Shown here: positions 37,545-50,800 of the stretch, in pieces | How positions within the stretch are numbered: position 1 is the stretch's first letter | Layout of the letters: each line of letters starts with the position of its first letter | Assembly: GCF_034190915.1 (NCBI RefSeq) | Contig: NW_026947506.1 | Coordinates: forward strand, 13,143,501 to 13,207,500 | DNA: 64,000 nucleotides | Direction of reading: 5' to 3' | DNA from: Cavia porcellus | Lineage: Eukaryota > Chordata > Mammalia > Rodentia > Caviidae | Program-made: the position numbers and the translations under genes | The notes under the pieces: model-generated | Seen by the model: the letters and a program-made list of their open reading frames with translations, nothing else | Database searches by the model: none | What the model was told of the DNA's origin: nothing

Positions 37545-38600
37545 CTTATAAAACTTACCAGGGATTTCCAAGGTAGTGTCAGGTTTCATAGAAACGTCTT
37601 TTAAAGCATTTTTGTAGTCTTGGTTTGCATTTGTGTATGTTAACTGCTTTAACAAATAGAGGCTGCTGCTGTGTTGTCCACCTGGTATTCACTACCTTAA
37701 TTTATCTTTCTATAAATGTAAGGTAAGGTTCAGTGGCCTCCTGTTTAACAGTACTAAAGGAACCTTGTCTGCTGACTGCTACAGGGATTCTTTTTTAAGC
37801 TTTTAAAGCAATTATTCCATTTGAGGGTGGCAATGAATTTGTTGGCAAATTTCTAGATGGCTCTCTCTCCCCATAACTCAGTAGCTCCTATAGCAATATT
37901 GCAATCTAAGTTATTTATAGTTTGCTTGTCCACAGCATCAGTATATTCTTAGACTCACACCTGATGTTGGCTTTGAGTGACAATAGTATGCACTAAGGTT
38001 TTCCAGTCCAAAGTGGTCATTTCATAACCATGCCTGATATTCTCAATGATGCCTATTACAAAAATACATTTAATTCCATATTCCTTGACAGCCTTTTTAA
38101 AACTCTTTTATTTTTTTGTTTTTCTCTTTTCAAAAGTGGATTTAATTTATAATCTTGCAGTTTCCAGGCAGGTGCTTATGCCACTGAGCTTAATCCCCAG
38201 CCACTTTTAACTCTTTAAACAGTAACTGAAAACTTTCAAAGTGTGACTCTTTTCACTGATGTAAAACAGGACAAGCAGTTAATTCCCCATGTTGTTTAGG
38301 TTCTTGACCACCATTTGCATGTGAGTTAGAACAGGTAAGGAGTTGCCCAGGGATTTTAGAGGGTTTGCATCTTGTGGAGGCAGTGGCAAGAGGAGGTGGA
38401 GAAGCACCAGAAATGGTGCACCCATGAAAACTGAGAATGCAACCATGGCATGTTCCATGTGCCTGCCTGCCAAATGTCACATCTCAGCAAAGATAGGTGA
38501 CAGAGATCAGAGCTCAAGGATCCTCAATGCAGCAGTTTATCTATGTTTCCCCAATCTCTCACAGTGGCCACACCTACCTCAAGGACAATGATCATGTATT
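37545..38600 (-). pseudogene. ERV gag remnant, unit B
   Basis: Continuation of ERV B on the other side of the L1. It matches 3942-5040 in unit A, including the capsid region, but has more indels. The better frame pieces are 38253-38480 and 38279-38473 (minus). It is interrupted by the SINE at 38104-38202. Confidence 0.6.
38104..38202 (-). mobile_element. ID-like SINE
   Basis: Unit B copy of the SINE at 4526-4616, ending 'ctgagcttaatccccagcc'. Confidence 0.7.
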
Positions 38601-38999
38601 TCCCACAAGAGCTGCACCAAAATATCTTTGGAAGTAACAGGGCTTACCTTCCTAAAGAAAAGCAGTTTTGCCTTATGTTTCTGTTGCATTTCAGATATAG
38701 GATTCATCATGACTTCACAGGTGAAGGAATTTTTTTTAAGAAAATGAAGGGATTTTCCAAACAAAATGAAATAGACATGCTTTCAGGGCTTTTATCCAGT
38801 CCAGAAACACAGCAAAGGTATGTCACCATCAACAGCAGCCATCTCCACTGTAGAGTCCCTGTTGAGGCATCAAGCTGTTGGGTTCCATGACTAGATGCCC
38901 AACCCCTCAAACAGATGCATGGTGAAGGCCCAAAAGAATGAAAAATGTGACACAATATTTGGGGCTGCAGGATGAAAATTGTAAGCAGAGCTCATAACT

Positions 39000-41973
39000 C
39001 TAACCCTTAAAAGATAAATATATCATATTTAATGAACACAATAGTGTACTAGTGATAACCTTGTAACATTAGCATGACTACCATGCTTATACTGATAGTC
39101 TATAGTCTACTTGGAAAACCTAACACATTTCACAATAAACTATCACCCTACTTATTAAATGGAGTACACTCATGAGTATTTATTGTTCATCATTGGTATT
39201 TGTTGATGATGGAGCAGTGCTCGCTGCTGCTCTCCACAGAAAAATTGACTACTGCTTCACTAAACAGGAATCTGCATGAATCACTGCAATATGTCTTTAA
39301 CTCTTTGGGGAAGAGACCCACTAAAGTGGGCACTGCATTGATGAAAATCACTAATTTTAGTTTTTTGAATACTTAAAACTGACTTCAGTAGTAATGGAAC
39401 TACTTAGCTACATTTCCACCAACAAGGTTAAATATTTCCTTTTCTCCTGCAGTCTTAGGAACGTTCCTTAGATCTTGTGGTGATTTGCTTCCTCTGCAAT
39501 CAGATGGTGTCCCTATTTGCATTTCTCTATTGTGCAAAAATGCTCAATAGTTCTTCAGGTATTTCTTGGCAATTTGTACCTATTTTGAAAAATGTGTATT
39601 CATCTCATATTCTTATTGGTTTTACGTGTTAGCTATCAGGCTGTAAGGAGAAAAATCTCTCTCATTCTTTAGTTTATTTCTTCATCCTTTTGGTTTGACT
39701 TTTTTGTGGCTTCTATGTTTATGCAGGAGGATTAAAATCTTACAAAGTCCGTTTTGCTTGTTTTGTCACCCTATCATATTTTCTACACAAAAGAGCAACA
39801 ATAGAATTAAGAAAAAATGATTTTTAATACCTCTACATTCAGAATATGAAATGCCTGGCTCTTTCATGTTTCACTACATTTTACTCTAATAGAGGCATAT
39901 TTGAGACTGCTGCAGAAATTACTATAAAAAGTACATTTCCTGAGTGAAAGAAAAATCACAATATGCAGTAGTGATTCTTTAGACCTATGGCACATTTATA
40001 TTCTTGACCTTAACTTACTTCTTTCCTTAAACTTCAAATGCAGGTATAAAAACACCTGCTACACTCTGCTAAATCATCTATCAGTTGCCTGCCAAAGTCA
40101 GCTTCAAAGCCATGACTGACCCATCTCATTCTCTCCCAGTGCTGGGACTAAGGAAATTACATTAAATTAATCTTTATGTGTAACTCCTTACCAATGCAAT
40201 TATTTAAATATAAGATGATCAGAAAATTGCATACTTTTGTTAGTTTTTATAAAATAACAAGGAATATAAAGTTACAATTCTACTGTATTCAATACAAGAA
40301 TGAATGGGTTAGATTGACAAGTGCCCCAATTATGCTCAGGATGATCACTGCATAAACAAATGTGCTTCTCAAGTGATGCTCAGGGATAACTGTGAGGTGG
40401 ACAAGTGATAAAGGAAAACCTACTGATGTGTAATTTAAAGTATTATAAAATGTTGACACTGGGGAGGTAAGAGAGGAGTACTAAAGCACTAAACTACATC
40501 TGTAGAACCTGAGGATGTGTTTTGAGATTGGGTCACACTAACTTGTGCCAGCTGGTCTCAACTTTCTCTTCCACTAATTTAAGCCCTCTGAGGTACTAGG
40601 AGTACAAGCATGCATCAACAGGAACACCAAGATTTACTTTCATGGTAAAATGAGAAAGTGCTCAACATATGTGTCTTATAGATTCACTTTTCTGTTATTA
40701 ACTGAAATAGAAATACAAACTCCAAATTTTCCTGTTGATGGTAAGCAGAAATGTGCTGCAGGGAATCTGGCTTCATGCTGTAGTGCATAGCGGCTGACAA
40801 TGCACTTTACAGTGTCTTTTGCTTTATTAAGGATATTCAGGTTCAAAATAGATAGTGTTTTACTGGTAAGTACACAACAGGTAAGCAATTTATGTGTTTA
40901 AGGATAATTGAAACTTGGGCAAGCTATTTACACTGGGTTTGGGGTATTTAATGCAGTGCTCTCTTGTGTTTTCATGACACCACAGTTTTTAACAACATAA
41001 TTCCATTGGAAGCTAAGCAGATTTTGTATTCAACAACACTGCAATAAACACTTTACAGATTACATGAATACTAAAGTGGAAGTGAAAACCACAGACCACA
41101 GGAAACCAACTGGGACTCATGGCCCAGTGTATATGTCTAAAGATAATCAGCACACACCACAAACATCAAACAGTGGTCTTTATGAATAAAAAAACATGCC
41201 ATTGTATGAATTCACCTTGCAGTAAAACACAACACAGTCTGAATCTTAATTTAGCAAATTTACTTTTTACTGTGCGACACCTAAAAATTCAGGTTTCCCT
41301 TCATGCCATTATTTCAGTGTTTTAGGAAAAAGCACTAATGATTACAGAATATGTAATGCATATGCAACATCAAGGAATAAAATAAAGGCATTTGCATGAT
41401 ATAATCAATAACAACCTTTTTCCCCAAAGCAATTCCACATTTAAGAAAAATTCCTTTCAAAGTATGGTTACTCATAAATCATACCTGATGTTATAATTTC
41501 TGGAGATATTAATTTTGTCATATGCTTTTGGAGACATTTATGTTTCTGTCAGTATGGGGCAATCAGAAATTCACAGTGGCATGGTTTACTTTTGGTACAT
41601 GTGGGGAAAACAATAGCAAAGTAAAGATGTAATATAAATATAACAGGTAAAATTCTGATGGTTAGAAAAACACGGGTTTACTTAAATGACAAATATTGGA
41701 TCCAGTGAGAAAGAAAATCAGGCAACATAATGTATGTGGTATGATATCTAGTGATGTTAGGAAATTAGCAGGTATCTCATCACAACATGGAAAACATAAC
41801 TTCATTAATGTACAAGTTATGTGAAAAGAACACAACTTCATCAAAAACAAATGCTCCAATCCTCAATAAATGTATATCTTAATGCCAAATGTTGCATCAA
41901 CTTCAGGAACATCATTTATGACAGACAAAATTAAACATGTGTATTAAAAGACTAAAACAAATGCAGTGTTAAA
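39000..41973. other. Non-coding stretch collinear with 8263-11340
   Basis: Begins at the deletion junction (about 38990-39000) where unit B has lost the interval equivalent to about 5430-8260. No coding signal. An antisense B1-like fragment lies at about 40525-40635. Confidence 0.5.
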
Positions 41974-41994
41974 ATTACAATTCACCAAAAAATA

Positions 41995-43442
41995 GACCAG
42001 ACTAATAACACTCTGAACAGTGAACAATAGTTTTGCTTGATTTTGTGACATAATGATATAGAATTAGCACTGGGTTTCTTAGTGTCTCTTCTTCAGAGTA
42101 TCTGTTCATTAATCATGAATTATATAATTTGTTCCAATAAACAGTTTAGAATTTCTTCCCATGTGTGCATCTTTACATGTATATCTATCCTTTTTGTGTT
42201 ATGGGGAAAAACAGATCAAAAAAAGACAACAAAACAAATTCCTAGAAAAACATGATATAAAAAAGATATATAAGACTACAATATTAGGTGAACTACTGTA
42301 GTTACTATGCTTTCTCTTGTTATTTTCAATCGAATTTTCCACATCATCAGGCATTATTAGTTAAGCATAGCATTACATAGCTATTTTTATAAAAATACAA
42401 CTTTGAAGACATTGTAGGACTTGAAAGCAGTTAATAATCAAAACTGGAATGGATATCTTTTACATCTTGCCATCTTCAGAGTAGTTGCCTCTACTCTTAG
42501 ACTTGATATTAGCAAGCATACCAAATGTTAAGACAATCAGTCAAGGCAAAATAGTATTCAAACAAACCAGCTTAAAATAAGACCAGTCATAGTAAGACAA
42601 TGTAAATAATACAGAGTTTCAGTTTAAGTTAATAGGAAATTAAGGATAGTTACCATGGTATAACCTGCTATTTTTGGGTAATCTGTCTGTGCCCTCAAAT
42701 CTAATATGAGTAGACAGGCCGCAAAGAATATAAACAGAGCAATAACACTACTGTAGCTTTTAAATCCTGATACACATTTAACAATTTCCTCTGCCTTCTT
42801 TTTTTAGGCAATTCCTCACCTTTCCCCTTCTCAGGATACTATTATTCACTGTTTAGAGTGATATTAGTGTAATCTCTTATGTTCAATTTCAGCATATATA
42901 AAGATAAAGACATCTACTTCAAAGAGAATGAGAGACATTATGGTAGCCATTATGGACTTTCCCAAAATCAGGTCTTGAAGACCAAAAAAGCCTTTATCAT
43001 CCTGTACTTGTTTGATTAGTTCTATAATGTTTAGTATAAATTCAATGCATTTAAAGATGGGAACAACTATTTGGAAGAACACTAGAGACAATAAGACAGA
43101 CAGTGAATATCTCCAGTGGACTTGCTTTGAAATCTGTGTTTCCTTAACTTGTTTTTTTATGAACTGTTCTATTTTGTCATTTAATCTTACCCTCTTTAAG
43201 ATAAAAAATCAGTGTGTATGACAGATAAGCATAAAACTAAGATTTGTTGGATCACTGAGCAGAACTTTTTGCAGTGTCATTATTTGAATGTCACTTTGTA
43301 TGCTTTCATTTTGTTCCTTGAACAACTATTTCTAAGATGACAATGTGTCACTTATCAACTAGTGATTTCTTATTGTTTATTTTTATGAAATTCTGTAGTA
43401 TTTCTACTCTATTTTTCCATTTTTCTGTTTCAATAAAAAAAC
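41995..43442 (+). mobile_element. HAL1/L1 3' end with 5' inversion (twin priming)
   Basis: A 21-bp TSD (starting ATTACAATTCACC) lies at 41974-41994 and 43443-43463. The left part, 41995 to about 42800, is the reverse complement of the family 3' UTR (compare 50100-50880). The right part, from about 42830, is in forward orientation (compare 50900-51528) and ends in an A-rich tail. This inverted-then-direct layout is the signature of twin-primed L1 reverse transcription. Unit A lacks it (near 11340). Confidence 0.85.
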
Positions 43443-43799
43443 ATTACAATTCACCAAAAAATATAAAAAATAAGTATTAAAGACAAAACATTAAGTACAT
43501 GGACACTAATCATACTTGAAAGTGAAAAGCACATTTAGGTTTACCATGTTTAATTACAAGATGCCATGTTGAAACACAAAGACACTTTAAAAAATCTAGA
43601 GAGGTACATGTGATTAACTGAAAACCATGCAACATGTGTACTTGAAGAGAGCTCCACCTCAGATTTGAAGTTTCTGGAAAATTTGTGAAGAAATATTGAC
43701 ATCAAATTTCAGTATTGATTATTTCTTCAGGTCTCCTTGTGATTTTAAAAGTAAACTTGGATCTAAACAGTCTAAGCAGTGACGCTTTTTCTAAATGTT

Positions 43800-44339
43800 T
43801 AACAACAAATATGGACTGATGCATTTCTCACACTGCAAATCCACATAGGATCTCTACCCAGTGAGCTCTTTCAGATATCTAACAATCATCATGTGTGCTG
43901 AGAGTAATCCCATAAAAGACAGGATTCATTTCCAGTGAGTTTCTTCAGATATTTCACTTTCAATCTGGCTGCTCAAAGTTTCTCCCCTTGCTTACATAGC
44001 CAGTGGTTCGCCCCAGTATGATTACTTTCATGTGTTTTACAATGTCTGTATGTGGTAAAAGCTTTGCCACATTGTTTATATACGTAGGGTTTCTCAACAG
44101 TGTGAAGTCATTGATGTACTTTACAGTATCCATGTGTGGTGAAAGCTTTTCCACATTCTTTACATACATAGGGATAATCAACAGTGTGAATTTTTTCATG
44201 TATTGGACAAAGAGCATTTCTGCTGAAATGTTCCCAATTTCCTTACATATAAGTTTTCTGCCCAGTGTGAAGGTTTTCATGCATTATCCAAAATGTTCTT
44301 GTGCTCAAACCATTCTCATGATGCTTATATGCACTGGGT
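43800..44339 (-). pseudogene. Decayed zinc fingers beyond the KZFP stop codon
   Basis: About five or six 84-bp finger-like units continue past the TAA at 44340-44342, with repeated 'tgtggtaaaagcttt'-type strings. Fragments are spread over all three frames and include stops. One relic reads MHENLHTGQKTYM. If the mRNA extends here, it is 3' UTR. It shows that the array was once longer. Confidence 0.7.
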
Positions 44340-45747
44340 TTATCTTGACTGTAAATTTTCATCTGGCTTACAATGTCTGTATTGGGTAAAAGCTTTCCCA
44401 CATGGCTTACATTTATGAGGATTCTCTTCAGTGTGAATTCTTTCATGTTTCTTACAATTTTCACGTTGGGTAAAAGCTTTCCCACATTGCTTACATACAT
44501 AGGGTTTCACTCCAGTGTGAATACTTTCGTGTTTCTTACACTGTTTATGTGTGGTAAAAGCTTTCCCACATTGCTTACATACATAGGGTTTCTCTCCAGT
44601 ATGAATAATTTCATGTTTCTTACAATTTCCATGTGTGGCAAAAGCTTTCCCACATAGCTTACATATATAGGGTCTTTCTCCAGAGTGAATTCTTTCATGT
44701 TGCTTACAACCTCCATGTGTGGTAAAAGCTTTCCCACATTGCTTACATACATAGGGTTTCTCTCCACTGTGAATTCTTTCATGTTTCTTACACTCTCCAC
44801 GTGTGGTAAAAGCTTTCCCACATTGCTTACATACATAGGGTTTCTCTCCAGTATGAATAATTTCATGTTTCTTACAATTTCCATGTGTGGTAAAAGCTTT
44901 CCCACATAGCTTACATACATAGGGTCTTTCTCCAGAGTGAATTCTTTCATGCTTCTTACACTGATCATGTGTGGTAAAAGTTTTCCCACATTGCTTACAT
45001 ACATACGGTTTCTCTCCAGTGTGAATTCTTTCATGTTGCTTACAAACTCCATGTGTGGTAAAAGCTTTCCCACATTGCTTGCATACATAAGGTTTCTCTC
45101 CAGTGTGAATTCTTTCATGTTTCTTACAATTTCCACGATGGGTAAAAGCTTTCCCACATTGCTTACATACATAGGGTTTCTCTCCAGTGTGAATAATTTC
45201 ATGTATCTTACAATTTTCACGTAAGGTAAAAGCTTTCCCACAGTGCTTACATACATAGGGTTTCTCTCCAGTGTGAATGCTTTCATGTTTCTTATGCTGT
45301 CTACGTGTGGTAAAAGCTTTCCCACATTGTTTACATACATAAGGTTTCTCTCCACTGTGAATTCTTTCATGATCCTTGCAAGATTCACATGTGGTAAAAG
45401 CTTTCCCACACTGCTTACATACATAGGGTTTCTCTCCAGTGTGAATTCTTTCATGTCGCTTACAATGTCCATGATGGGTAAAAGCTTTCCCACATTGCTT
45501 ACATATGTACAGTCTCTCTCCACTGTGAATTATTTTAAGTTTCTTACATATTCCATATGTAGTAAAACCTTTCCTGCATTGCTTAAATAAATTATGTTTC
45601 CCTCCATTGCAATATTTTTCATGGATCTGAACATGGTGTTTTGTTTCTGTTTCTTTCATACTCACATTACCTTCTGCGGTACAAAGAAATACTTCTTTAC
45701 ACTGATTCCAATACATATGTCCATAAGATTTCCCTAGCTTGTCATTT
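44340..45747 (-). CDS. KRAB zinc-finger protein, ZF exon (unit B)
   Basis: Last exon of a KRAB-C2H2 DNA-binding repressor (nuclear). Acceptor TTTCCTTACAG, exon starting AAATGACAAG at 45747, stop TAA at 44340-44342. The open frame runs on to 45785, but those codons and their ATG are intronic, so that start is false; phase fits the 61-bp exon (AG plus A gives Arg-Asn-Asp). A linker of about 60 residues is followed by a degenerate finger lacking its first Cys, 13 canonical C-x2-C...H-x3-H fingers with HTGEKPY-type linkers, and a final degenerate finger (HCKPDENLQ). Base-contact residues (-1,2,3,6) in order: HGHR, TESD, TRQK, LENI, HGNK, TGVQ, TDQK, TGNK, TGEK, TGGQ, TGNK, TKQK, QENK. Twelve of 13 have Cys at helix position 4, finger 3 has His. 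Function beyond DNA binding is inferred from the family. Confidence 0.9.
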
Positions 45748-45767
45748 CTGTAAGGAAAAAAATTATG

Positions 45768-46015
45768 TATAGGATTGATGATCATATTTCTAAATTATTG
45801 TTGGATAGTTCAACAAAACTGTTTGCAGTCTCACTGTTTGAATCCTGACTTCACATGTTTCACTTTTGTATCTTGATTAACTATTTCTATGAGCAACATA
45901 TGTAATAATTGACTAGTGATTTTTTACTGTTAATTTTCACTTTGAAAGTAGTATTATTTCTACCCATTTTCTGTTTTGTTTAGTCTTTTTTAAATAAAAT
46001 TAAAAAGAAGAAATA
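45768..46015 (+). mobile_element. L1/HAL1-family 3' end in KZFP intron, unit B
   Basis: Paralogue of 12539-12777. It begins about 18-20 bp upstream (in gene sense) of the ZF-exon acceptor AG and ends in an A-rich tail near 46015. The TSD is more diverged than in unit A. Confidence 0.7.
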
Positions 46016-46187
46016 AATCAGTGAAATGGGTCTCTGTGCTAATGACTGCATTAATGACAAGTTCTGTTTTGATGCCTGCCAAGAAATTCTGACAATGAAT
46101 CAATGGAATGCCTTATAAAATATGTTGAAAACAATCATTCTCAAAAGACTGTTACACATTTGGGAATCTTAAATTTGGTACTTTTTT

Positions 46188-46287
46188 GGGGCTGGGGATT
46201 TAGCTCAGTGGCATGACTGCCTTGCAAGCAGGCAGTCATGAGTTCGATCCCAGGGACCAATAAAAAAGAAAAAGACCAAAAAAAAGT
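46188..46287 (+). mobile_element. ID-like SINE (unit B only)
   Basis: Consensus-like body with a small deletion in the 'gtggcat-gactgcc' part and an A tail. Absent at the matching place in unit A (near 12945). Confidence 0.85.
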
Positions 46288-47171
46288 TGATATGTTTTGA
46301 AATGCAGAATATTTAGTTTCACTTTGGGCATGGGTACATATGTATATCACATACTGATCATTTTGATATGTTTCTCCATCACAATTTCCCTTCTGAACTT
46401 AACCTGTAGTTTCCCTCCCCAAACAGTCAGGCGTACCTTTCTCTATAAACTCTCTTTCATTTCACTGCACAATTTATATTCTGGTTTCTTATCTAACAGA
46501 AACCCTATGACCTTTCACATTTAATAGCTGAGCTATTTCAATGAATTGATGTGAGAAGACCCACCTATTTCTTATGGCAAACGACAGTATATTATTTACT
46601 TTTTCACTTTTTATGTAACACATTTTTTTCTTTTCCATGCTCAGAATGAACAACAGGTATTAGCACAAAATCTCTACCTTTTTATTTATTTTAAGAGATT
46701 TTCACTGATCATTAAGCTGTGGAGTTTGATCTTGAATTTGTCATTGTGCAAAATTTGATTCCTAGGGTCCTGCTGGGTTTATAAGAATGCACAATCACAC
46801 AGAGTCTACTAACATTGTACTTCTCCACAAATCCAGTGACAGATAGCCAAGTTGCTTCAAGGTCTCATCCATTATAACAATCTGCATTGTATATGAATAA
46901 GCATGTATCAATATTTTATGTGGATTTTTTTTTGAAAATATTTTGAGAAGTACGAGAGGATCAACTTCTACAGACAACTGCATACTGATATTCAGAATGA
47001 GTGCACTTAACATTCCACCAACCTACTAAGAATTTTAAGCAAAATGTACAGATTCTCTAGAGCATGACTTGGAAACATGAACACTCAAATGCTTCATTTC
47101 TTTGGCTGTTATATTTCTGCTGACTCACTAATCACTTAGGAACATCCCTTCTCCTTGTAAGTGTGAATTAC

Positions 47172-47232
47172 CTTAAGTATCTCCAGTAAATTTTGCATTC
47201 TTTTTCAGCTTCTCGATTATCCCCAAGTCCTC
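47172..47232 (-). CDS. KZFP 61-bp middle exon (unit B)
   Basis: Exactly 61 bp between acceptor ACAATTCAG and donor TTAAG/GTAATT. In phase after the KRAB-A exon it reads GLGDNREAEKECKIYWRYLR without a stop. This matches the pattern of the short exon that follows KRAB-A in many rodent KZFPs (Trp-Glu-Asp...Ile-Glu-Asp-Glu-x-Lys-Asn...Arg-Arg-Asn-Leu-Arg), though several usual residues, including the Trp, differ. It ends with two bases of a codon completed by the ZF exon. Its small size makes it easy to miss in automated annotation. Confidence 0.75.
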
Positions 47233-47332
47233 CTGAATTGTAGACATAGAAATACAGGACTCATTATAGTAATACATACAAATTAACAGATTTTGATTAG
47301 ATTTATGATATAGTGTGACCAGGTCTGTTCTA

Positions 47333-47671
<339 letters not shown>

Positions 47672-47813
47672 CTAAAGGGTCATACATGGATTTCTCAAAG
47701 GAAGGTTGAGACCCCAGGTCTGGGATATCTTGAAATCTCTCATACAAATCTGGATCAAAAGCTAAGTATGGTGGTGAATATCTATAATCCCAGCACTAAA
47801 AACACTGAGACAG

Positions 47814-50800
47814 AAGAGTTCCAAAAATGGTGGCTTGCTAGGGGATTGGGCAGAGAGTCTCTCTGGAGAAATCATATTAGATGCTAGAATATGACAACAT
47901 GGAGAGGGCCAGATGAACAGATAATGATTCTTATTAACCAAGACAGTGCAGCTGGAGGATTTAAAGTCGTGCTGAGACCGCAAAGGCTGGTAACGGGAGG
48001 CTGCAAATCCTGCACCTTTAATGCGGCAAACTGACCAGTGGACCCAACAGGAAAAGCTGTTTTGGCTTTTGGTGACTGCTGGAAATTGAGACCCAGGTCC
48101 CTGCAAAGCAGCCAGGACTGCCTGGCTGCACCAAAGGAGAATGTGAAAGGCTCTGGAGCTTAAAGCTGAACGCTGTGCAGTTTTCTGACCATTCCATGCT
48201 GTGCCAGAAGTGCAGTGAGGGCAAGCGGTGTGGTGAGCAGTAGACTCAAGAGGAAGACCTTCACCAAGCCCTGGTGAGTACTGGGCACTGGGTCCACAGC
48301 TGCTGTGATTGGCCAGAGAACATCTCGGAACTGGGCAGAGCCTGCCACCACGGTGACATCAATAACACAGAAAGTCTGGCAGAAGACATCTTAGAGTTGG
48401 GCGGCTCAGTGACATCACTGAGTTGCCCCTAGCATAGAGAGGTCTGGTGGAGAACATCTTGAAATTGGTCAGAGTCTGGCACTGTGTTGGCTTCAGCATC
48501 CTATAGAGAACTAGTGGAAGACATCTTGGAATTCAGCAGACCCGTTCTCCTGGTGCTCCTGGCACAGAGAGGTCTGGAAGAGAACAGCTGGGATTTGGGC
48601 AGAACCCTGTGTCATGGTGACATTAGTCAGCTGCTTCTGGCACAGACAGAACTGGCAGGATCTGCTGGGGCTGAACCAAGCCTCTGCTTGGGGCCCAATA
48701 AGCAGATAAAAAATAGTCGCAACTCTGTGACATCCAGAAAGTACAGCCTAATTTATGGATTGACTGGCACAGAAGTTGGAGGCTAGCCTGCACTTTCCCT
48801 CCATCCCTGCCTACCCCAGATAACAGAAAATTGGGGAGGACAACAAAAACTCAATCAGCACACTTCTGAAAGTCCCTAAGCAATACAGAGAGGGCCAGAG
48901 ACCCCAAGGACACTCCAGTCTGAAAGAAACCAGAAACATGACAAGAGATAAAAAAAAAATCTCCAGCTGCCCAACATGAGAAAATAAGCCCAGGAGAAGT
49001 AAGAGAAGAGAACAAGCACAGTAACTATCCAATACTGGACACAGCATCAGGCAAAATTAAAAAATACCTCCATGACCTCATAGATGAATTTAAAGCTGTA
49101 CTTCTGATCCAAGTAAGGCAAGATATAAAGACATTAATTAAAGAAATGACAAGGCCTACCCAAGAGAACACAGATGGAAGAACTGAGGAAATCAGAAAAC
49201 AAAGAGAAAATTCTGAAGAAGAATTAACATAACTTAGAATGCAGGAAACAGATCCAAAGAGATTACCAGGAAACTAAAAACTCCATTGAACACTGGCAAA
49301 ATACCCTGACAGAAACTAAATCCAGCCTTCTGAAACTTGAAGAGAGATTTATGACACATGATCATGAAAGAAACAACCTCTTAAAAATAACGAGGAACCA
49401 GAAAGAAACAATTCAAAGGCTAGAAGATGAAAAAAGGATACATACATTAAGAATAAAGAATGTGAGTGAGGAAGCAGAAGCAACCAAAAATGAAATACAA
49501 AGAATATTCACAGATATATTAAAGCAAAATTTCCCATGTATAGCAAAAAGAAATGATATCCAGGATATCCAGATAAAAGAGGCATGCAGAACACTAGCTA
49601 CCTACAACCAAAACAGATCTACGCCTAGATATATAATAATCAAGATTCCAGAAATCCATGAAAAGAACAGAATATTAACAGCAGCCAGAGAAAAGAAGAT
49701 TACCTACAATGGAAAAATTATCAAAATAATAACAGATTCATCCACACAAACTCTAAAGTCAAGAAGGGAATGGGGAGAAATACTCCAAATCCTGAAAGAA
49801 AATACTATGCAACCAAGACTCATATACCCATCAAAACTCTCTCTCAAAATTAATGGCAAAATAAGATGCTTCCAAGACAAGGAGGAACTGTGGGCATTCG
49901 TGGCCACCAATCCAACCCTACAGAGAGTGCTAAGGACATTCCAGAGAAAGAGAGGAAGGGACACCAGGATTCCAGCAACAATGGCAGAGAGGCCTCAATG
50001 AACGGGGCAGACAGCAGAATGAGGGAATAAGGTGGACAAATTATAACAGTAAAGTGGAGTTGCAGACATGAGGCAGAGATGGTAAGCTGTAGTCTTTAGT
50101 ATAGACAGCTCTGAAACACTATAAAAAAGGCAGAGGTCATTGTTAATAGTGTATCAGGATTTAAAAGACATAGTAGTCTTATCACCATAATTAGTTTGAA
50201 TTTAATTTGCTCTGGTGTGTCCACTCATGTCAGATTTGAGGGCACAGACATCTGCCCCAAAAATAGCAGGTTATACCATGGTAACTATGCTTACTTTCCT
50301 ATTAACTTAAACTGAAATCCTGTATTACTTACATTTTCTTACTATGACTGATCTTAACTGAATCGGATTCATAAGACCATGGGTTTGTCTTGGCTGATTT
50401 TATTTGAATTTGGTATGCTTGTTAGAATCAACCCTAAAAGTAGAGGCAACTACTCTGAAGATGAAAAGAGGTAAAGGATATCCATACTGGTATTAATTAT
50501 TAACAGCTCTAAAAGCCTACAATGCTTTCAAAGTTGTGGTTTTTATAAAAATAGGTAATACTCTGTTTAACTATATTAAGCCAATGATGTGGACAAATCT
50601 ATTGAAAATAACAAGAGAAAACACAGTAACTACGGAAGATAATCTATACTGTCATCTTATATGTCTTATCCATTGCATGTTTTTCTCGGAAATTGTTTTG
50701 CTGTCTTCTTATACTTGTTTTTCCCTATAATACAGTGAGGGTAGATACATATGTAGAAATTCACAGATGAGTTTTTTTAAAAGAAATTATTTATGGGAAC

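Noticed and set aside
44507..45523. 338-codon open frame in another frame of the same strand, and several plus-strand frames across 44373-45590
   Set aside because: They are shadows of the 84-bp finger repeat: one repeat without stops gives open frames in other phases. They carry no family signature of their own.
44360..45560. CRISPR-like regular repeats
   Set aside because: The 84-bp period and content are C2H2 fingers with linkers, in a mammalian genome.
45748..45785. ATG start of the 481-codon frame as the KZFP start
   Set aside because: It lies in the intron, upstream of a good acceptor. The frame joins the 61-bp exon in phase at 45747.
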